Shown: positions 1 through 5,908, numbered from the stretch's first letter. The stretch is 12,062 nucleotides of DNA from an uncultured Pseudoflavonifractor sp. (GCA_947565875.1 CANOHR010000016.1:1-12062); one strand, 5' to 3'. Notes: generated by a model from the sequence alone, not told the origin. Translations and numbers: made by a program.

Positions 1-25
1 GAAGGGATGTGATTTTCTTTTTCAT
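1..25 (-). CDS. 5' end of a gene truncated by the left edge (N-terminus MKKKITSL)
   Basis: Read on the minus strand, an ATG at 25-23 opens the frame M-K-K-K-I-T-S-L and runs off the window. An AAGGAG ribosome site lies 8 nt upstream (complement of 32-37), and a sigma-A promoter sits at 92-120, so this is very likely a true start. A lysine-rich start followed by hydrophobic residues is typical of a signal peptide or lipoprotein leader, such as a secreted or solute-binding protein. That last step is inference from eight residues, and the product cannot be named. Confidence 0.6.
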
Positions 26-52
26 ATGCTTTGCTCCTTACTTTCAAAGTTG

Positions 53-68
53 CTCTCCGCAGGGAGAG
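53..68 (-). other. Small leader hairpin upstream of the left-edge gene
   Basis: CTCTCC at 53-58 and GGAGAG at 63-68 form a perfect 6-bp stem with a 4-nt loop. It falls inside the predicted 5' leader of the left-edge gene, between its promoter and its ribosome site. It could stabilise the transcript or may be incidental. No riboswitch family is recognised. Confidence 0.4.
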
Positions 69-91
69 GGAAAAGACACGTTCTTTTTTTG

Positions 92-120
92 ATTATATCG
101 GAACCCCTTTTGGAAAACAA
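92..120 (-). promoter_or_regulatory. Sigma-A promoter of the left-edge gene
   Basis: On the minus strand, -35 TTGTTT (complement of 115-120) is followed after exactly 17 nt by a perfect -10 TATAAT (complement of 92-97). Transcription would start near position 85 and give a leader of about 60 nt before the ATG at 25. Confidence 0.7.
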
Positions 121-179
121 TATGCCGGCTGCATAGTTGCGGGGGGAATTTATGCAAAACCCCATGGAGCGGAAGGCGC

Positions 180-340
180 ATGACAGGAGCGGAAGAGCCG
201 GATATGGTGTGGGCCCTGTTGTCCGGACGAGCGGCAGCCTGACAGGGGGCCGCTCGGCCCCAAACAGCGATACTTGCTGGTATCATACATGTAGTTGCCC
301 TCGGAAGCTTTCCGTGGATCGTTTCTGAGGGCAACATGTT
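180..340 (+). other. Intergenic region with successive hairpins; candidate structured RNA
   Basis: No convincing protein gene is seen here. Three structures follow each other: CGAGCGGC (228-235) pairs with GCCGCTCG (249-256), competing with GGGGCC (246-251)/GGCCCC (256-261); GATAC (269-273) pairs with GTATC (280-284); and GTTGCCCTC (294-302) pairs with GAGGGCAAC (327-335), enclosing the palindrome CGGAAGCTTTCCG (302-314). A possible plus-strand promoter lies just upstream: ATGACA at 180-185, 17 nt, TATGGT at 203-208. No U-tract follows, so the 3' end is undefined. It may be an unrecognised non-coding RNA, a fragment of a small repeat element, or chance. Confidence 0.25.
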
Positions 341-377
341 TACATCCTTCGAAATTTCTTCTTACTAAGTTTTATTC

Positions 378-399
378 ATTCGTAGTAAATTCGTAGTAA
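378..399. repeat. Perfect 11-bp tandem repeat (ATTCGTAGTAA x2)
   Basis: ATTCGTAGTAA occurs at 378-388 and again immediately at 389-399 with no mismatch. A related inverted piece, TTACTA, lies at 362-367. An 11-bp period, close to one helical turn, is typical of sites for OmpR/PhoB-type response regulators, but no promoter or gene start is close enough to assign a target. Confidence 0.55.
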
Positions 400-446
400 T
401 TTGGATATCTCGCTGTCAGAAAATACTTGGCTTTATATGGCTAAGC

Positions 447-482
447 GACCATTGACTTTGCTTTTGCCGTCAAAGAATGGTC
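447..482. repeat. Interrupted inverted repeat, possible RNA hairpin
   Basis: GACCATT (447-453) pairs with AATGGTC (476-482), and CTTTG (456-460) pairs with CAAAG (471-475), leaving a GA bulge and a 10-nt loop. It lies downstream of the minus-strand ABC operon, past the two REP-like palindromes, and could protect or end that transcript. It lacks a U-tract, so it is not a standard intrinsic terminator. Confidence 0.4.
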
Positions 483-515
483 CCCCAGAACGGTACCAGT
501 GGAAAGAGATGGGCA

Positions 516-540
516 GCGGGCGGATATTATCCGCCCCTAC
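516..540 (-). repeat. REP-like palindromic repeat, copy 2
   Basis: The core GGGCGGATATTATCCGCCC at 518-536 is a perfect 9-bp inverted repeat around one T. On the minus strand the 25-bp unit begins GTAGGGGCG and ends CGCCCGC, exactly as in the second unit at 562-586, while the middle differs in a way that keeps the pairing. This is the behaviour of a dispersed extragenic palindrome. From memory, similar units are common between genes in gut Clostridia, but that has not been searched here. Confidence 0.65.
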
Positions 541-561
541 AGGAAGGAATACAATGTCCCG

Positions 562-586
562 GCGGGCGCATAATGTGCGCCCCTAC
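562..586 (-). repeat. REP-like palindromic repeat, copy 1, overlapping the ABC gene stop codon
   Basis: GGGCGCA (564-570) pairs with TGCGCCC (576-582) around a 5-nt loop. The 25-bp unit shares its two ends with the copy at 516-540, and the two copies start 46 bp apart in the same orientation. The TAG stop of the upstream ABC transporter gene (585-583) is part of the conserved GTAGGGGCG end of the repeat. No U-tract follows, so termination by this hairpin would be atypical. Confidence 0.65.
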
Positions 587-2613
587 TCCAGCTGGAACTG
601 TCCTGTATAAAGCCGGTAATAGCGGCCCTTCTGCTCCAGAAGCTCCTGATGGCTCCCCTTTTCTTCGATCTCGCCATGCTCGATGACCACGATACAGTCG
701 GCATTTCGCACGGTGGAGAGCCGATGGGCGATGACGAACACCGTCCGGTTTTCCATCAAAGCGTCCATCCCCTTCTGGATCTGGGCCTCCGTCCGGGTGT
801 CGATGGAGGAGGTGGCCTCGTCCAGGATCATCACCGGGGGATCAGCCACGGCAGCCCGGGCGATAGCTAGCAGCTGCCTCTGGCCCTGGGAGAGGTTGGC
901 CCCGTCCCCCGCGACCTGAGTCTGATACCCGTCGGGGAGCCGACGGATAAAGGAGTGGGCCCCCGCCGTTTTAGCGGCGGCAATACATTCCTCGTCAGTG
1001 GCGTCCAGCCGCCCATAGCGGATATTTTCCATCACCGTCCCGGTAAAGAGATGGGTATCCTGTAAGACCGCTCCCAACGACCGGCGCAGGTCGTCCTTCC
1101 TGATCTCCTTTACGTCGATGCCGCAGTAGGTAATGACCCCATCCTCAATTTCATAAAAGCGGTTGATGAGATTGGTGATGGTTGTCTTTCCCGCTCCGGT
1201 GGACCCCACAAAGGCGATCTTTTGGCCGGGGTTGGCGTATACGCTGACGTCGTGGAGGATCTGCTTGCCGGGAACATAGGAAAAGTCCACGTTCTCAAAC
1301 CGGACCGCTCCGGTCAGTTCCGTCAGGTCATAGCCCTCTCCCCGCGTCACCGCCCCCCGGATCCGGTGAAGTCCCGCCGCCGGGTCCCCCTGGGGGTACC
1401 TCCAGGCCCACAGGTGGCCGGGGGTGTCCTCGCCGCACTCTACCAACCTGTCGTCTTCGTCCTTTACGCAGGCTACCAGCTTCATCCGGTCATTGTGGGG
1501 CACCTTCCAGGCCCAGGTCCCCGTCCGCTCCCCCTGGGGAGCCAGGGTCATGGTCCCGTCCTCCCCCAGGCGCACCGCCGCCAGGGTCACCCTTCCTTTA
1601 TCCACCTCAGGCTGGGCGTCCATCACCTCAAAGATCCGCTCCGCCCCCGCCAGGGCGGAGAGAATGGTGGTGATCTGCTGGGAGATCTGGTTCAAAGGCT
1701 GGCTTACCTGCCGGGAATAGTTCAGATAGGTGGTAAAGCCCCCCAGGTCAAAGCCGCCAAAGATAGCCAAAAGCCCACCCACCATGGCGGTGACGGCATA
1801 GCCCACATGGTTCAGGTTCCCGGCAATGGGCATCACGGCCATGGCATAAAACCGGGCGTTTTCCGAAGCGGCGCGCAGTTCCTCGTTGAGCCGGGCAAAT
1901 TCCTCCTTGGCCTTCTCCTCATGGGTAAAGGCCTTTACTACCTTCAGCCCCTCGATCATCTCCTGGATATTGCCGTTGACCCGGCCCAGGGCTGCCTGCT
2001 GCTCCCGGTGGTATTTCTGGGAGCGGGAGCCCATGAACCGGATGACGGCGAAGGTGGCTCCCAGCACCAGAAGAGTAATAAAGAACAACAGGGGACTGAT
2101 AAAGATCATCACCGCTACCACCCCCACAAACATGAGGGCGGAAGAGACCATGGACACCACGCTCTGCTCCAAAGCCATCTGCACGTTGTCCGCGTCGTTG
2201 GTAAACCGACTCATCAGTTCCCCGTGGGTATGGCGGTCATAGTAGGAGATGGGCAGGGCCTGAAGGGCGTCAAACAGATCCTTCCGAAGCCGCATGGCCC
2301 CCTTCTGTGCCAGCACCGCCATAATGGCGGATTGGGCGTAGGAGGCCAGGATCCCCACCAGATAGATCCCCAGCAGGGGGACCAACGCCAGCAGCAGATC
2401 TCCCGGAGCATGAAACACTCCCCCCACCAGATCGTTGATAAGGGGCCGCATATAGTAGGATCCGCCGATGTTGGCCCCTACCGAAAGGAGAAGGCAGGCA
2501 AATACCGCCGCCATGGGCAGTTTCCTTTTGGACAGATATCCCAACACCCGAAGAGCCGTTTTTTTGGCGTCCTTCGGCTTGGCAAAGCTCTTATTTCCGT
2601 GTGGTCCCGGCAT
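583..2613 (-). CDS. ABC exporter half-transporter with consensus ATPase residues and an unusual linker insert
   Basis: A 676-residue fused membrane-plus-ATPase subunit of the multidrug/lipid/peptide exporter class (BmrC/BmrD, YheI/YheH type). The membrane domain covers about residues 30-330. The ATPase has Walker A GSTGAGKTT (470-478), Q-loop Q518, signature LSQGQ (574-578), Walker B VMILDE with catalytic E599, and switch H630. Between them, about 339-434, lies an extra segment with two similar units carrying WAWK (367-370) and WAWR (402-405); most family members lack it and are near 580-600 residues. The start at 2613 is chosen because its ATG shares one base with the upstream TAA stop (TAATG) and has GGAAGGAG upstream. 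An in-frame extension to 2904 would lie inside the upstream gene and is rejected. It should pair with the preceding subunit. The substrate is unknown. Confidence 0.93.
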   Translation of the reverse strand: MPGPHGNKSFAKPKDAKKTALRVLGYLSKRKLPMAAVFACLLLSVGANIGGSYYMRPLINDLVGGVFHAPGDLLLALVPLLGIYLVGILASYAQSAIMAVLAQKGAMRLRKDLFDALQALPISYYDRHTHGELMSRFTNDADNVQMALEQSVVSMVSSALMFVGVVAVMIFISPLLFFITLLVLGATFAVIRFMGSRSQKYHREQQAALGRVNGNIQEMIEGLKVVKAFTHEEKAKEEFARLNEELRAASENARFYAMAVMPIAGNLNHVGYAVTAMVGGLLAIFGGFDLGGFTTYLNYSRQVSQPLNQISQQITTILSALAGAERIFEVMDAQPEVDKGRVTLAAVRLGEDGTMTLAPQGERTGTWAWKVPHNDRMKLVACVKDEDDRLVECGEDTPGHLWAWRYPQGDPAAGLHRIRGAVTRGEGYDLTELTGAVRFENVDFSYVPGKQILHDVSVYANPGQKIAFVGSTGAGKTTITNLINRFYEIEDGVITYCGIDVKEIRKDDLRRSLGAVLQDTHLFTGTVMENIRYGRLDATDEECIAAAKTAGAHSFIRRLPDGYQTQVAGDGANLSQGQRQLLAIARAAVADPPVMILDEATSSIDTRTEAQIQKGMDALMENRTVFVIAHRLSTVRNADCIVVIEHGEIEEKGSHQELLEQKGRYYRLYTGQFQLE

Positions 2614-4346
2614 TATTCCCCCACTCCTTCCTGCTGAGAGTTGTAGATCTCCTGGTAGATCCCGTTGTCCGCCATCAACTCTTCGTGGGTCCCTTCCCCG
2701 GCAATGACGCCGTCGTCCAGCACCAGGATCTTGTCGGCGTAGCGCACCGAGGAGATCCGCTGGGCGATAATGATGACGGTGGTGTCCTTCAGGTTTTTGG
2801 CAAAGGACTCCCGGATCGCCGCCTCGGTAGCGCTGTCTACCGCCGAGGTGGAGTCGTCCAGAATGAGGATGGCGGGCTTTCTCAGCATGGCCCTGGCAAT
2901 GCACAGCCGCTGCTTTTGCCCGCCGGAAACGTTGGTGCCCCCCTGATCCAGCACCGTATCAAAGCCGTCGGGAAGCCCCATAACAAAGTCATAGGCCTGG
3001 GCGTCCCTGGCCGCTTGGATCATCTCCTCCTCCGTGGCGTCGGGCCGGCCCCAAAGAAGGTTTTCCCGGATGGTCCCGGAAAAGAGAACGTTATTTTGCA
3101 GCACCATGCCAATGCGGCTTCTCAGTTCCTCTATGGGATAGTCCCGCACGTCCATTCCATCCACCAGCACCTGCCCTCCGGTCACGTCATAAAACCGGGG
3201 GATCAGGTTCACAAGGGAGGACTTTCCCGTCCCCGTCCCCCCTACGATGGCCGCGAACTGGCCGGGCCGGACCGTGAAGCTGATATGCTCCAACACGTCG
3301 TCCCCCGTCCCCGAGGCCTGATACTTAAAGGACACGTCCCGGAACTCCACCTGCCCCCTGGGGGCGGGCAGGTCCCCGCTCCCCGCCTTATCCTGGATAT
3401 CCGGCTCCGTGTCCAGCACCTCCACCAGCCGCCGGGCGCAGGCCACCGAGCGGGAGACCTGAAGAAGGCTCATCCCCACCATCATAACGCTCATCAGGAT
3501 CTGCCCGATGTAGTTAATAAAGGAAGAGAGATCGCCGTAAAGCATATCCCCCGCCATGACCTGACTTCCGCCCAGGTAGAGGACCGCCAGGGTGGCCCCG
3601 TTAAGGCACAGGGTCATGACAGGCATAATGGCCACGATCCGCATAGCCACCGTGACCCCCGCCTCGCACAGATCCTCGTTTGCCTTTTTAAATTTGGTCT
3701 TTTCATAGCCCGAGCGGACAAATGCCTTCACCACCCGGACCGCGATCAGGTTTTCCTGCACCGCGTTATTCAGGCTGTCGATCTTTTGCTGAAGCGCCTC
3801 AAAGAGGGCGTTACACACCTTCATAATGATCCCCACCGCCAGCAGGAGAATGGGAATGGTGACAAACAGTACCATGGCAAGCTGGGCGTTGATGGAAACG
3901 GCCATGAAGAGGGCGGCAATGAGCATGGTGGGGGCCCTCACCACCATCCGCACCGCCATGGTCAATGTCATCTGCATCACGTTCACATCATTGGTGGTCC
4001 GGGTGATAAGAGACGCGGAGGAAAACCGGTCGATATCCGCAAAGGAAAAGTCCTGGATCTTTTGAAACATAGCGTTGCGGAGGTTGGCTCCAAAGCCCTG
4101 CCCCGCTGCCGTCCCCGCCTTTGCGCCCCAGATCCCGAAAAACATGCCCAGCGCCGCCAGGGCCAGCATGGCAAGGCCCATTTTAATAATGTGGGCCATA
4201 TCCCCATTGGCAATGCCCACATCCACGATGGAGGCCATAAGCCGGGGCATCACGATCTCACACAGGACCTCCAGGATCATAAAGATGGGGGACAGGATCA
4301 CCCACTTTTTATATTCCCCGATGTAGGGCGTCAGCTTCTTCATCAT
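2613..4346 (-). CDS. ABC exporter half-transporter with a degenerate ATP site
   Basis: A 577-residue exporter subunit with six expected membrane helices over about residues 15-300 and a C-terminal ATPase. Visible motifs are Walker A GGTGTGKSS (369-377), Q-loop Q417, signature VSGGQ (473-477), and Walker B ILILDD, with Asp498 where the catalytic glutamate normally sits and Gln529 (IIIAQR) where the switch histidine normally sits. These two replacements mark the degenerate-site partner of heterodimeric exporters such as TM287/288. The next gene supplies intact Glu and His, so the pair should have one active and one mainly regulatory site. The ATG at 4346 overlaps the marR stop by 4 nt (ATGA), with AAGGAG 11 nt upstream. 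A second ATG at 4343 is the only close alternative start. Likely role: efflux of drugs, peptides or lipids, with the substrate unknown. Confidence 0.94.
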   Translation of the reverse strand: MMKKLTPYIGEYKKWVILSPIFMILEVLCEIVMPRLMASIVDVGIANGDMAHIIKMGLAMLALAALGMFFGIWGAKAGTAAGQGFGANLRNAMFQKIQDFSFADIDRFSSASLITRTTNDVNVMQMTLTMAVRMVVRAPTMLIAALFMAVSINAQLAMVLFVTIPILLLAVGIIMKVCNALFEALQQKIDSLNNAVQENLIAVRVVKAFVRSGYEKTKFKKANEDLCEAGVTVAMRIVAIMPVMTLCLNGATLAVLYLGGSQVMAGDMLYGDLSSFINYIGQILMSVMMVGMSLLQVSRSVACARRLVEVLDTEPDIQDKAGSGDLPAPRGQVEFRDVSFKYQASGTGDDVLEHISFTVRPGQFAAIVGGTGTGKSSLVNLIPRFYDVTGGQVLVDGMDVRDYPIEELRSRIGMVLQNNVLFSGTIRENLLWGRPDATEEEMIQAARDAQAYDFVMGLPDGFDTVLDQGGTNVSGGQKQRLCIARAMLRKPAILILDDSTSAVDSATEAAIRESFAKNLKDTTVIIIAQRISSVRYADKILVLDDGVIAGEGTHEELMADNGIYQEIYNSQQEGVGE

Positions 4347-4828
4347 TGGCCGTCACACTCCTTTTCCGGCGGACAGAAGGGGGGCGGCTCCACCCCGCCT
4401 AAATTGTCGATCATCCGGGTAAAAAATCCGGTCAGTTGTTCCTTCTCTTCCGGAGAAAAGCCGGACAGCATTCGCTCATCCACCGCCCGAAAGCTCTCCC
4501 CACACAGCTCTACCGCCCTCCGGCCCTTGTCGGTAAGCTCCACCCGATTACGCCGCTGGTCCCGCTGGTCGGCGGAGCGCTTTACGTAGCCGTCCCGCTC
4601 CAGAGTCTTTAGGGACACCGCCACTGTGGCCGGAGAGATCCTCATCGTCCGGGCCACATCCCGCTGGGACCATTGTTCCCCCGCCGCCTCGGCGTAAAAC
4701 AGGCTCAAAAGCAGCATAGGCGCGCCCAGTTCCCCCAATCCCCGGCTGGCCTGCTCCTCCGTTACCCGCCGCTTGTGGGCGTGGTGAAGGCCGTGAAACA
4801 GGGCGCTGGGCTCATGCTTTTCATACAT
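4343..4828 (-). CDS. MarR-family transcriptional regulator of the ABC exporter operon
   Basis: A 161-residue MarR-type winged-helix protein. Residues 53-103 contain the recognition helix (SPATVAVSLKTLERDGYV) and the wing with D-Q-R-D-Q-R-R-N-R, followed by the usual L-T-D-K-G-R, and helical dimerisation segments flank this region. Family members bind palindromic operators as dimers and usually let go when a small ligand binds. It is the first gene of the operon and overlaps the first exporter gene by 4 nt, so it is probably a local repressor induced by an exporter substrate. The start at 4828 has a GGGAGGG site about 10 nt upstream. Its promoter and candidate operator lie at 4850-4916. The C-terminus (PPPFCPPEKECDGQ) is short, and its two cysteines could be redox-sensitive, though nothing here proves it. 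Confidence 0.9.
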   Translation of the reverse strand: MYEKHEPSALFHGLHHAHKRRVTEEQASRGLGELGAPMLLLSLFYAEAAGEQWSQRDVARTMRISPATVAVSLKTLERDGYVKRSADQRDQRRNRVELTDKGRRAVELCGESFRAVDERMLSGFSPEEKEQLTGFFTRMIDNLGGVEPPPFCPPEKECDGQ

Positions 4829-4849
4829 CGTCCATTTTCCCTCCCAAAC

Positions 4850-4895
4850 CGTTTGTATGCTTATCGTTCGTATGCTGACGATATTGCAGTATACG
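4850..4895. promoter_or_regulatory. Candidate MarR operator: three related half-sites at -10 and +1
   Basis: Two 15-bp tandem units, CGTTTGTATGCTTAT (4850-4864) and CGTTCGTATGCTGAC (4865-4879), match at 12 of 15 positions. The second unit also forms an inverted repeat with the next sequence: CGTATGCTG (4869-4877) against CAGTATACG (4887-4895), 8 of 9 paired. The third half-site overlaps the -10 box of the marR promoter and the others lie at and after the start site, an ideal place for repression. Assigning it to the adjacent MarR protein is inference. Confidence 0.5.
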
Positions 4896-4916
4896 CTTTC
4901 CCTTTGGGAAAATCAA
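4888..4916 (-). promoter_or_regulatory. Sigma-A promoter of the marR-ABC operon
   Basis: On the minus strand, -35 TTGATT (complement of 4911-4916), 17 nt, then -10 TATACT (complement of 4888-4893). The spacer holds a small palindrome, TTTCCC-AAA-GGGAAA. Transcription should begin near 4881, about 50 nt before the marR ATG. Confidence 0.7.
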
Positions 4917-4937
4917 TGAAAAAATTGTAAACATTTT

Positions 4938-4951
4938 AGAACAGATGTTTG
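4938..4951. promoter_or_regulatory. LexA box (SOS operator) at the lexA promoter
   Basis: AGAACAGATGTTTG matches the Gram-positive SOS box CGAACRNRYGTTYC at 12 of 14 positions, with the GAAC-N4-GTT core intact. It overlaps the -35 box of lexA, as expected for autoregulation. The neighbouring perfect palindrome GTTTGACAAAC (4947-4957) contains the -35 itself. Confidence 0.72.
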
Positions 4952-4977
4952 ACAAACGGAAGTCCCTATGATATGAT
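4949..4977 (+). promoter_or_regulatory. Sigma-A promoter of lexA
   Basis: A perfect -35 TTGACA (4949-4954), 17-nt spacer, and near-perfect -10 TATGAT (4972-4977). Transcription would begin near 4984, only about 23 nt before the lexA ATG. The SOS box overlaps its -35. Confidence 0.82.
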
Positions 4978-5006
4978 GGATACAAGAAACGCTGGGAGGG
5001 ATCGCC

Positions 5007-5618
5007 ATGGCCGCGCCGTTATCTTCCAAACAGGCGGAGATCTATCAATTCATTCTTCAATATACCAGGGACCACGGCTACCCTCCCTCGGTGCGGGAGA
5101 TCGGGGAGGCCGTAGGTCTGAAATCCCCCTCCACCGTTCATTTTCACATGAAAAAGCTGGAGGCGGAAGGCTACATTCTAAAGGCCGACGGCAAGACCCG
5201 GGCCATTACCCTTCCCCGTGAAGCGGTGGCGGAGGAATTGGACAGCCGGGAAAACCAGGTCCCCGTTCTGGGCAGCGTGGCGGCAGGCTCCCCCATCCTG
5301 GCGGAGGAGTGCATTGAGGAATACCTGACCTTTGACACCGGGGGCCTTTCCGGGGAGCACTTCGCTCTCCGGGTCCGGGGGGAATCCATGCTCTACGCGG
5401 GCATCCTCCCCGATGACCTGGTGATAGTCCACCGGCAGGAGACCTTCCGGGAGGGAGATATTGTGGTGGCCCTCTTTGAGGACGAGGCCACGGTCAAGAC
5501 CCTCCACCGGGAAAAGGGCCATCTCTGGCTTATGCCGGAAAACCCCGACTATGACCCCATCGACGGAGAGGGCGCCGCCTTGCTGGGCCGGGTGGTTGCC
5601 GTCCTTCGACGGTATTGA
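5007..5618 (+). CDS. lexA: LexA, SOS-response transcriptional repressor
   Basis: A 203-residue LexA of normal length. The N-terminal winged helix (about 1-70) carries P-S-V-R-E-I-G and the recognition helix S-P-S-T-V-H-F-H-M-K-K-L. The C-terminal S24-type latent protease contains the self-cleavage bond A93-G94 (V-A-A-G-S-P), nucleophile S127 (R-G-E-S-M) and general base K164 (A-T-V-K). Family knowledge: the dimer represses DNA-repair genes until RecA-ssDNA filaments stimulate self-cleavage after DNA damage. The start at 5007 has GGGAGGG 6 nt upstream and gives the conserved N-terminus. The promoter with an SOS box directly upstream indicates autorepression. It is transcribed alone, divergent from the marR-ABC operon and ended by a strong hairpin at 5640. 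Confidence 0.98.
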   Translation: MAAPLSSKQAEIYQFILQYTRDHGYPPSVREIGEAVGLKSPSTVHFHMKKLEAEGYILKADGKTRAITLPREAVAEELDSRENQVPVLGSVAAGSPILAEECIEEYLTFDTGGLSGEHFALRVRGESMLYAGILPDDLVIVHRQETFREGDIVVALFEDEATVKTLHREKGHLWLMPENPDYDPIDGEGAALLGRVVAVLRRY

Positions 5619-5639
5619 CGCGATCAAAAAGCCCCCTTA

Positions 5640-5685
5640 CCGGGAGGCGCCGCTGTTTCTGCGGCGCCTCCCGGCGCTTTTTTCT
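5640..5685 (+). terminator. Strong intrinsic terminator after lexA
   Basis: CCGGGAGGCGCCGC (5640-5653) and GCGGCGCCTCCCGG (5661-5674) form a perfect 14-bp GC-rich stem with a 7-nt loop, followed by CGC and a run of six T. This closes the lexA transcription unit 22 nt after its stop. Confidence 0.93.
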
Positions 5686-5780
5686 CCCTTCCCCTTGGGG
5701 CTGTACCCATTTTCCCACCACAATATATGGTCCTTTTTCTTCCATGGCGGAGAAAAAATTGCCGAAAAACCCGAAAACAC

Positions 5781-5809
5781 TTGACGACTGGGCAAAAAGC
5801 GTGTATTAT
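5781..5809 (+). promoter_or_regulatory. Sigma-A promoter of the M23 peptidase gene
   Basis: -35 TTGACG (5781-5786), 17-nt spacer, -10 TATTAT (5804-5809). The expected start near 5816 gives a leader of about 90 nt before the TTG start codon. No known riboswitch was recognised in that leader. Confidence 0.72.
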
Positions 5810-5815
5810 CACTTT

Positions 5816-5841
5816 TGTAACCATTTGTAATCTTTTGTTTC
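5816..5841. promoter_or_regulatory. 10-bp-phased TGTAA direct repeats, possible response-regulator site
   Basis: TGTAAC (5816-5821), TGTAAT (5826-5831) and the weaker TGTTTC (5836-5841) recur with an exact 10-bp period just downstream of the -10 box. The repeats resemble the WalR box of low-GC Gram-positives (TGTWAH-N5-TGTWAH), but the gap is 4 rather than 5. Since WalR controls peptidoglycan hydrolase genes and the gene here is one, regulation by an OmpR-type regulator is plausible. The position suggests repression. Confidence 0.4.
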
Positions 5842-5908
5842 TTTCTCGTAATATCCCGGACCTGTTCCGTTTTTACCGTCAAGGATCCTTTGGAAGGGAG
5901 GGAGCTTT

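Noticed and set aside
137..328. Plus-strand open frame of 63 codons
   Set aside because: It runs through the inverted repeats of the intergenic region and resembles no family I know. Coding is not supported.
44..337. 97-codon minus-strand open frame with a possible AAGGA site
   Set aside because: It spans the promoter of the left-edge gene and the hairpins at 228-335, has no recognisable domain, and its composition does not look like a selected protein.
518..582. CRISPR-like spaced repeats
   Set aside because: Only two palindromic units with differing cores are present, at 46-bp spacing, with no cas genes. A REP-type element fits better.
2614..2904. N-terminal extension of the second ABC subunit
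   Set aside because: The extension would lie entirely within the upstream ABC gene. The TAATG overlap with a strong ribosome site at 2613 gives the normal family N-terminus.
1222..4589. Long plus-strand open frames opposite the ABC operon (1222-2637 and 2601-4589)
   Set aside because: They are antisense to two well-recognised ABC genes, are rich in His/Gly/Pro, and show no domain. High GC explains their length.
5810..5908. c-di-AMP (ydaO-type) riboswitch in the leader of the wall-hydrolase gene
   Set aside because: This class often precedes wall-hydrolase genes, but the leader is only about 90 nt and lacks the conserved pieces of that RNA.
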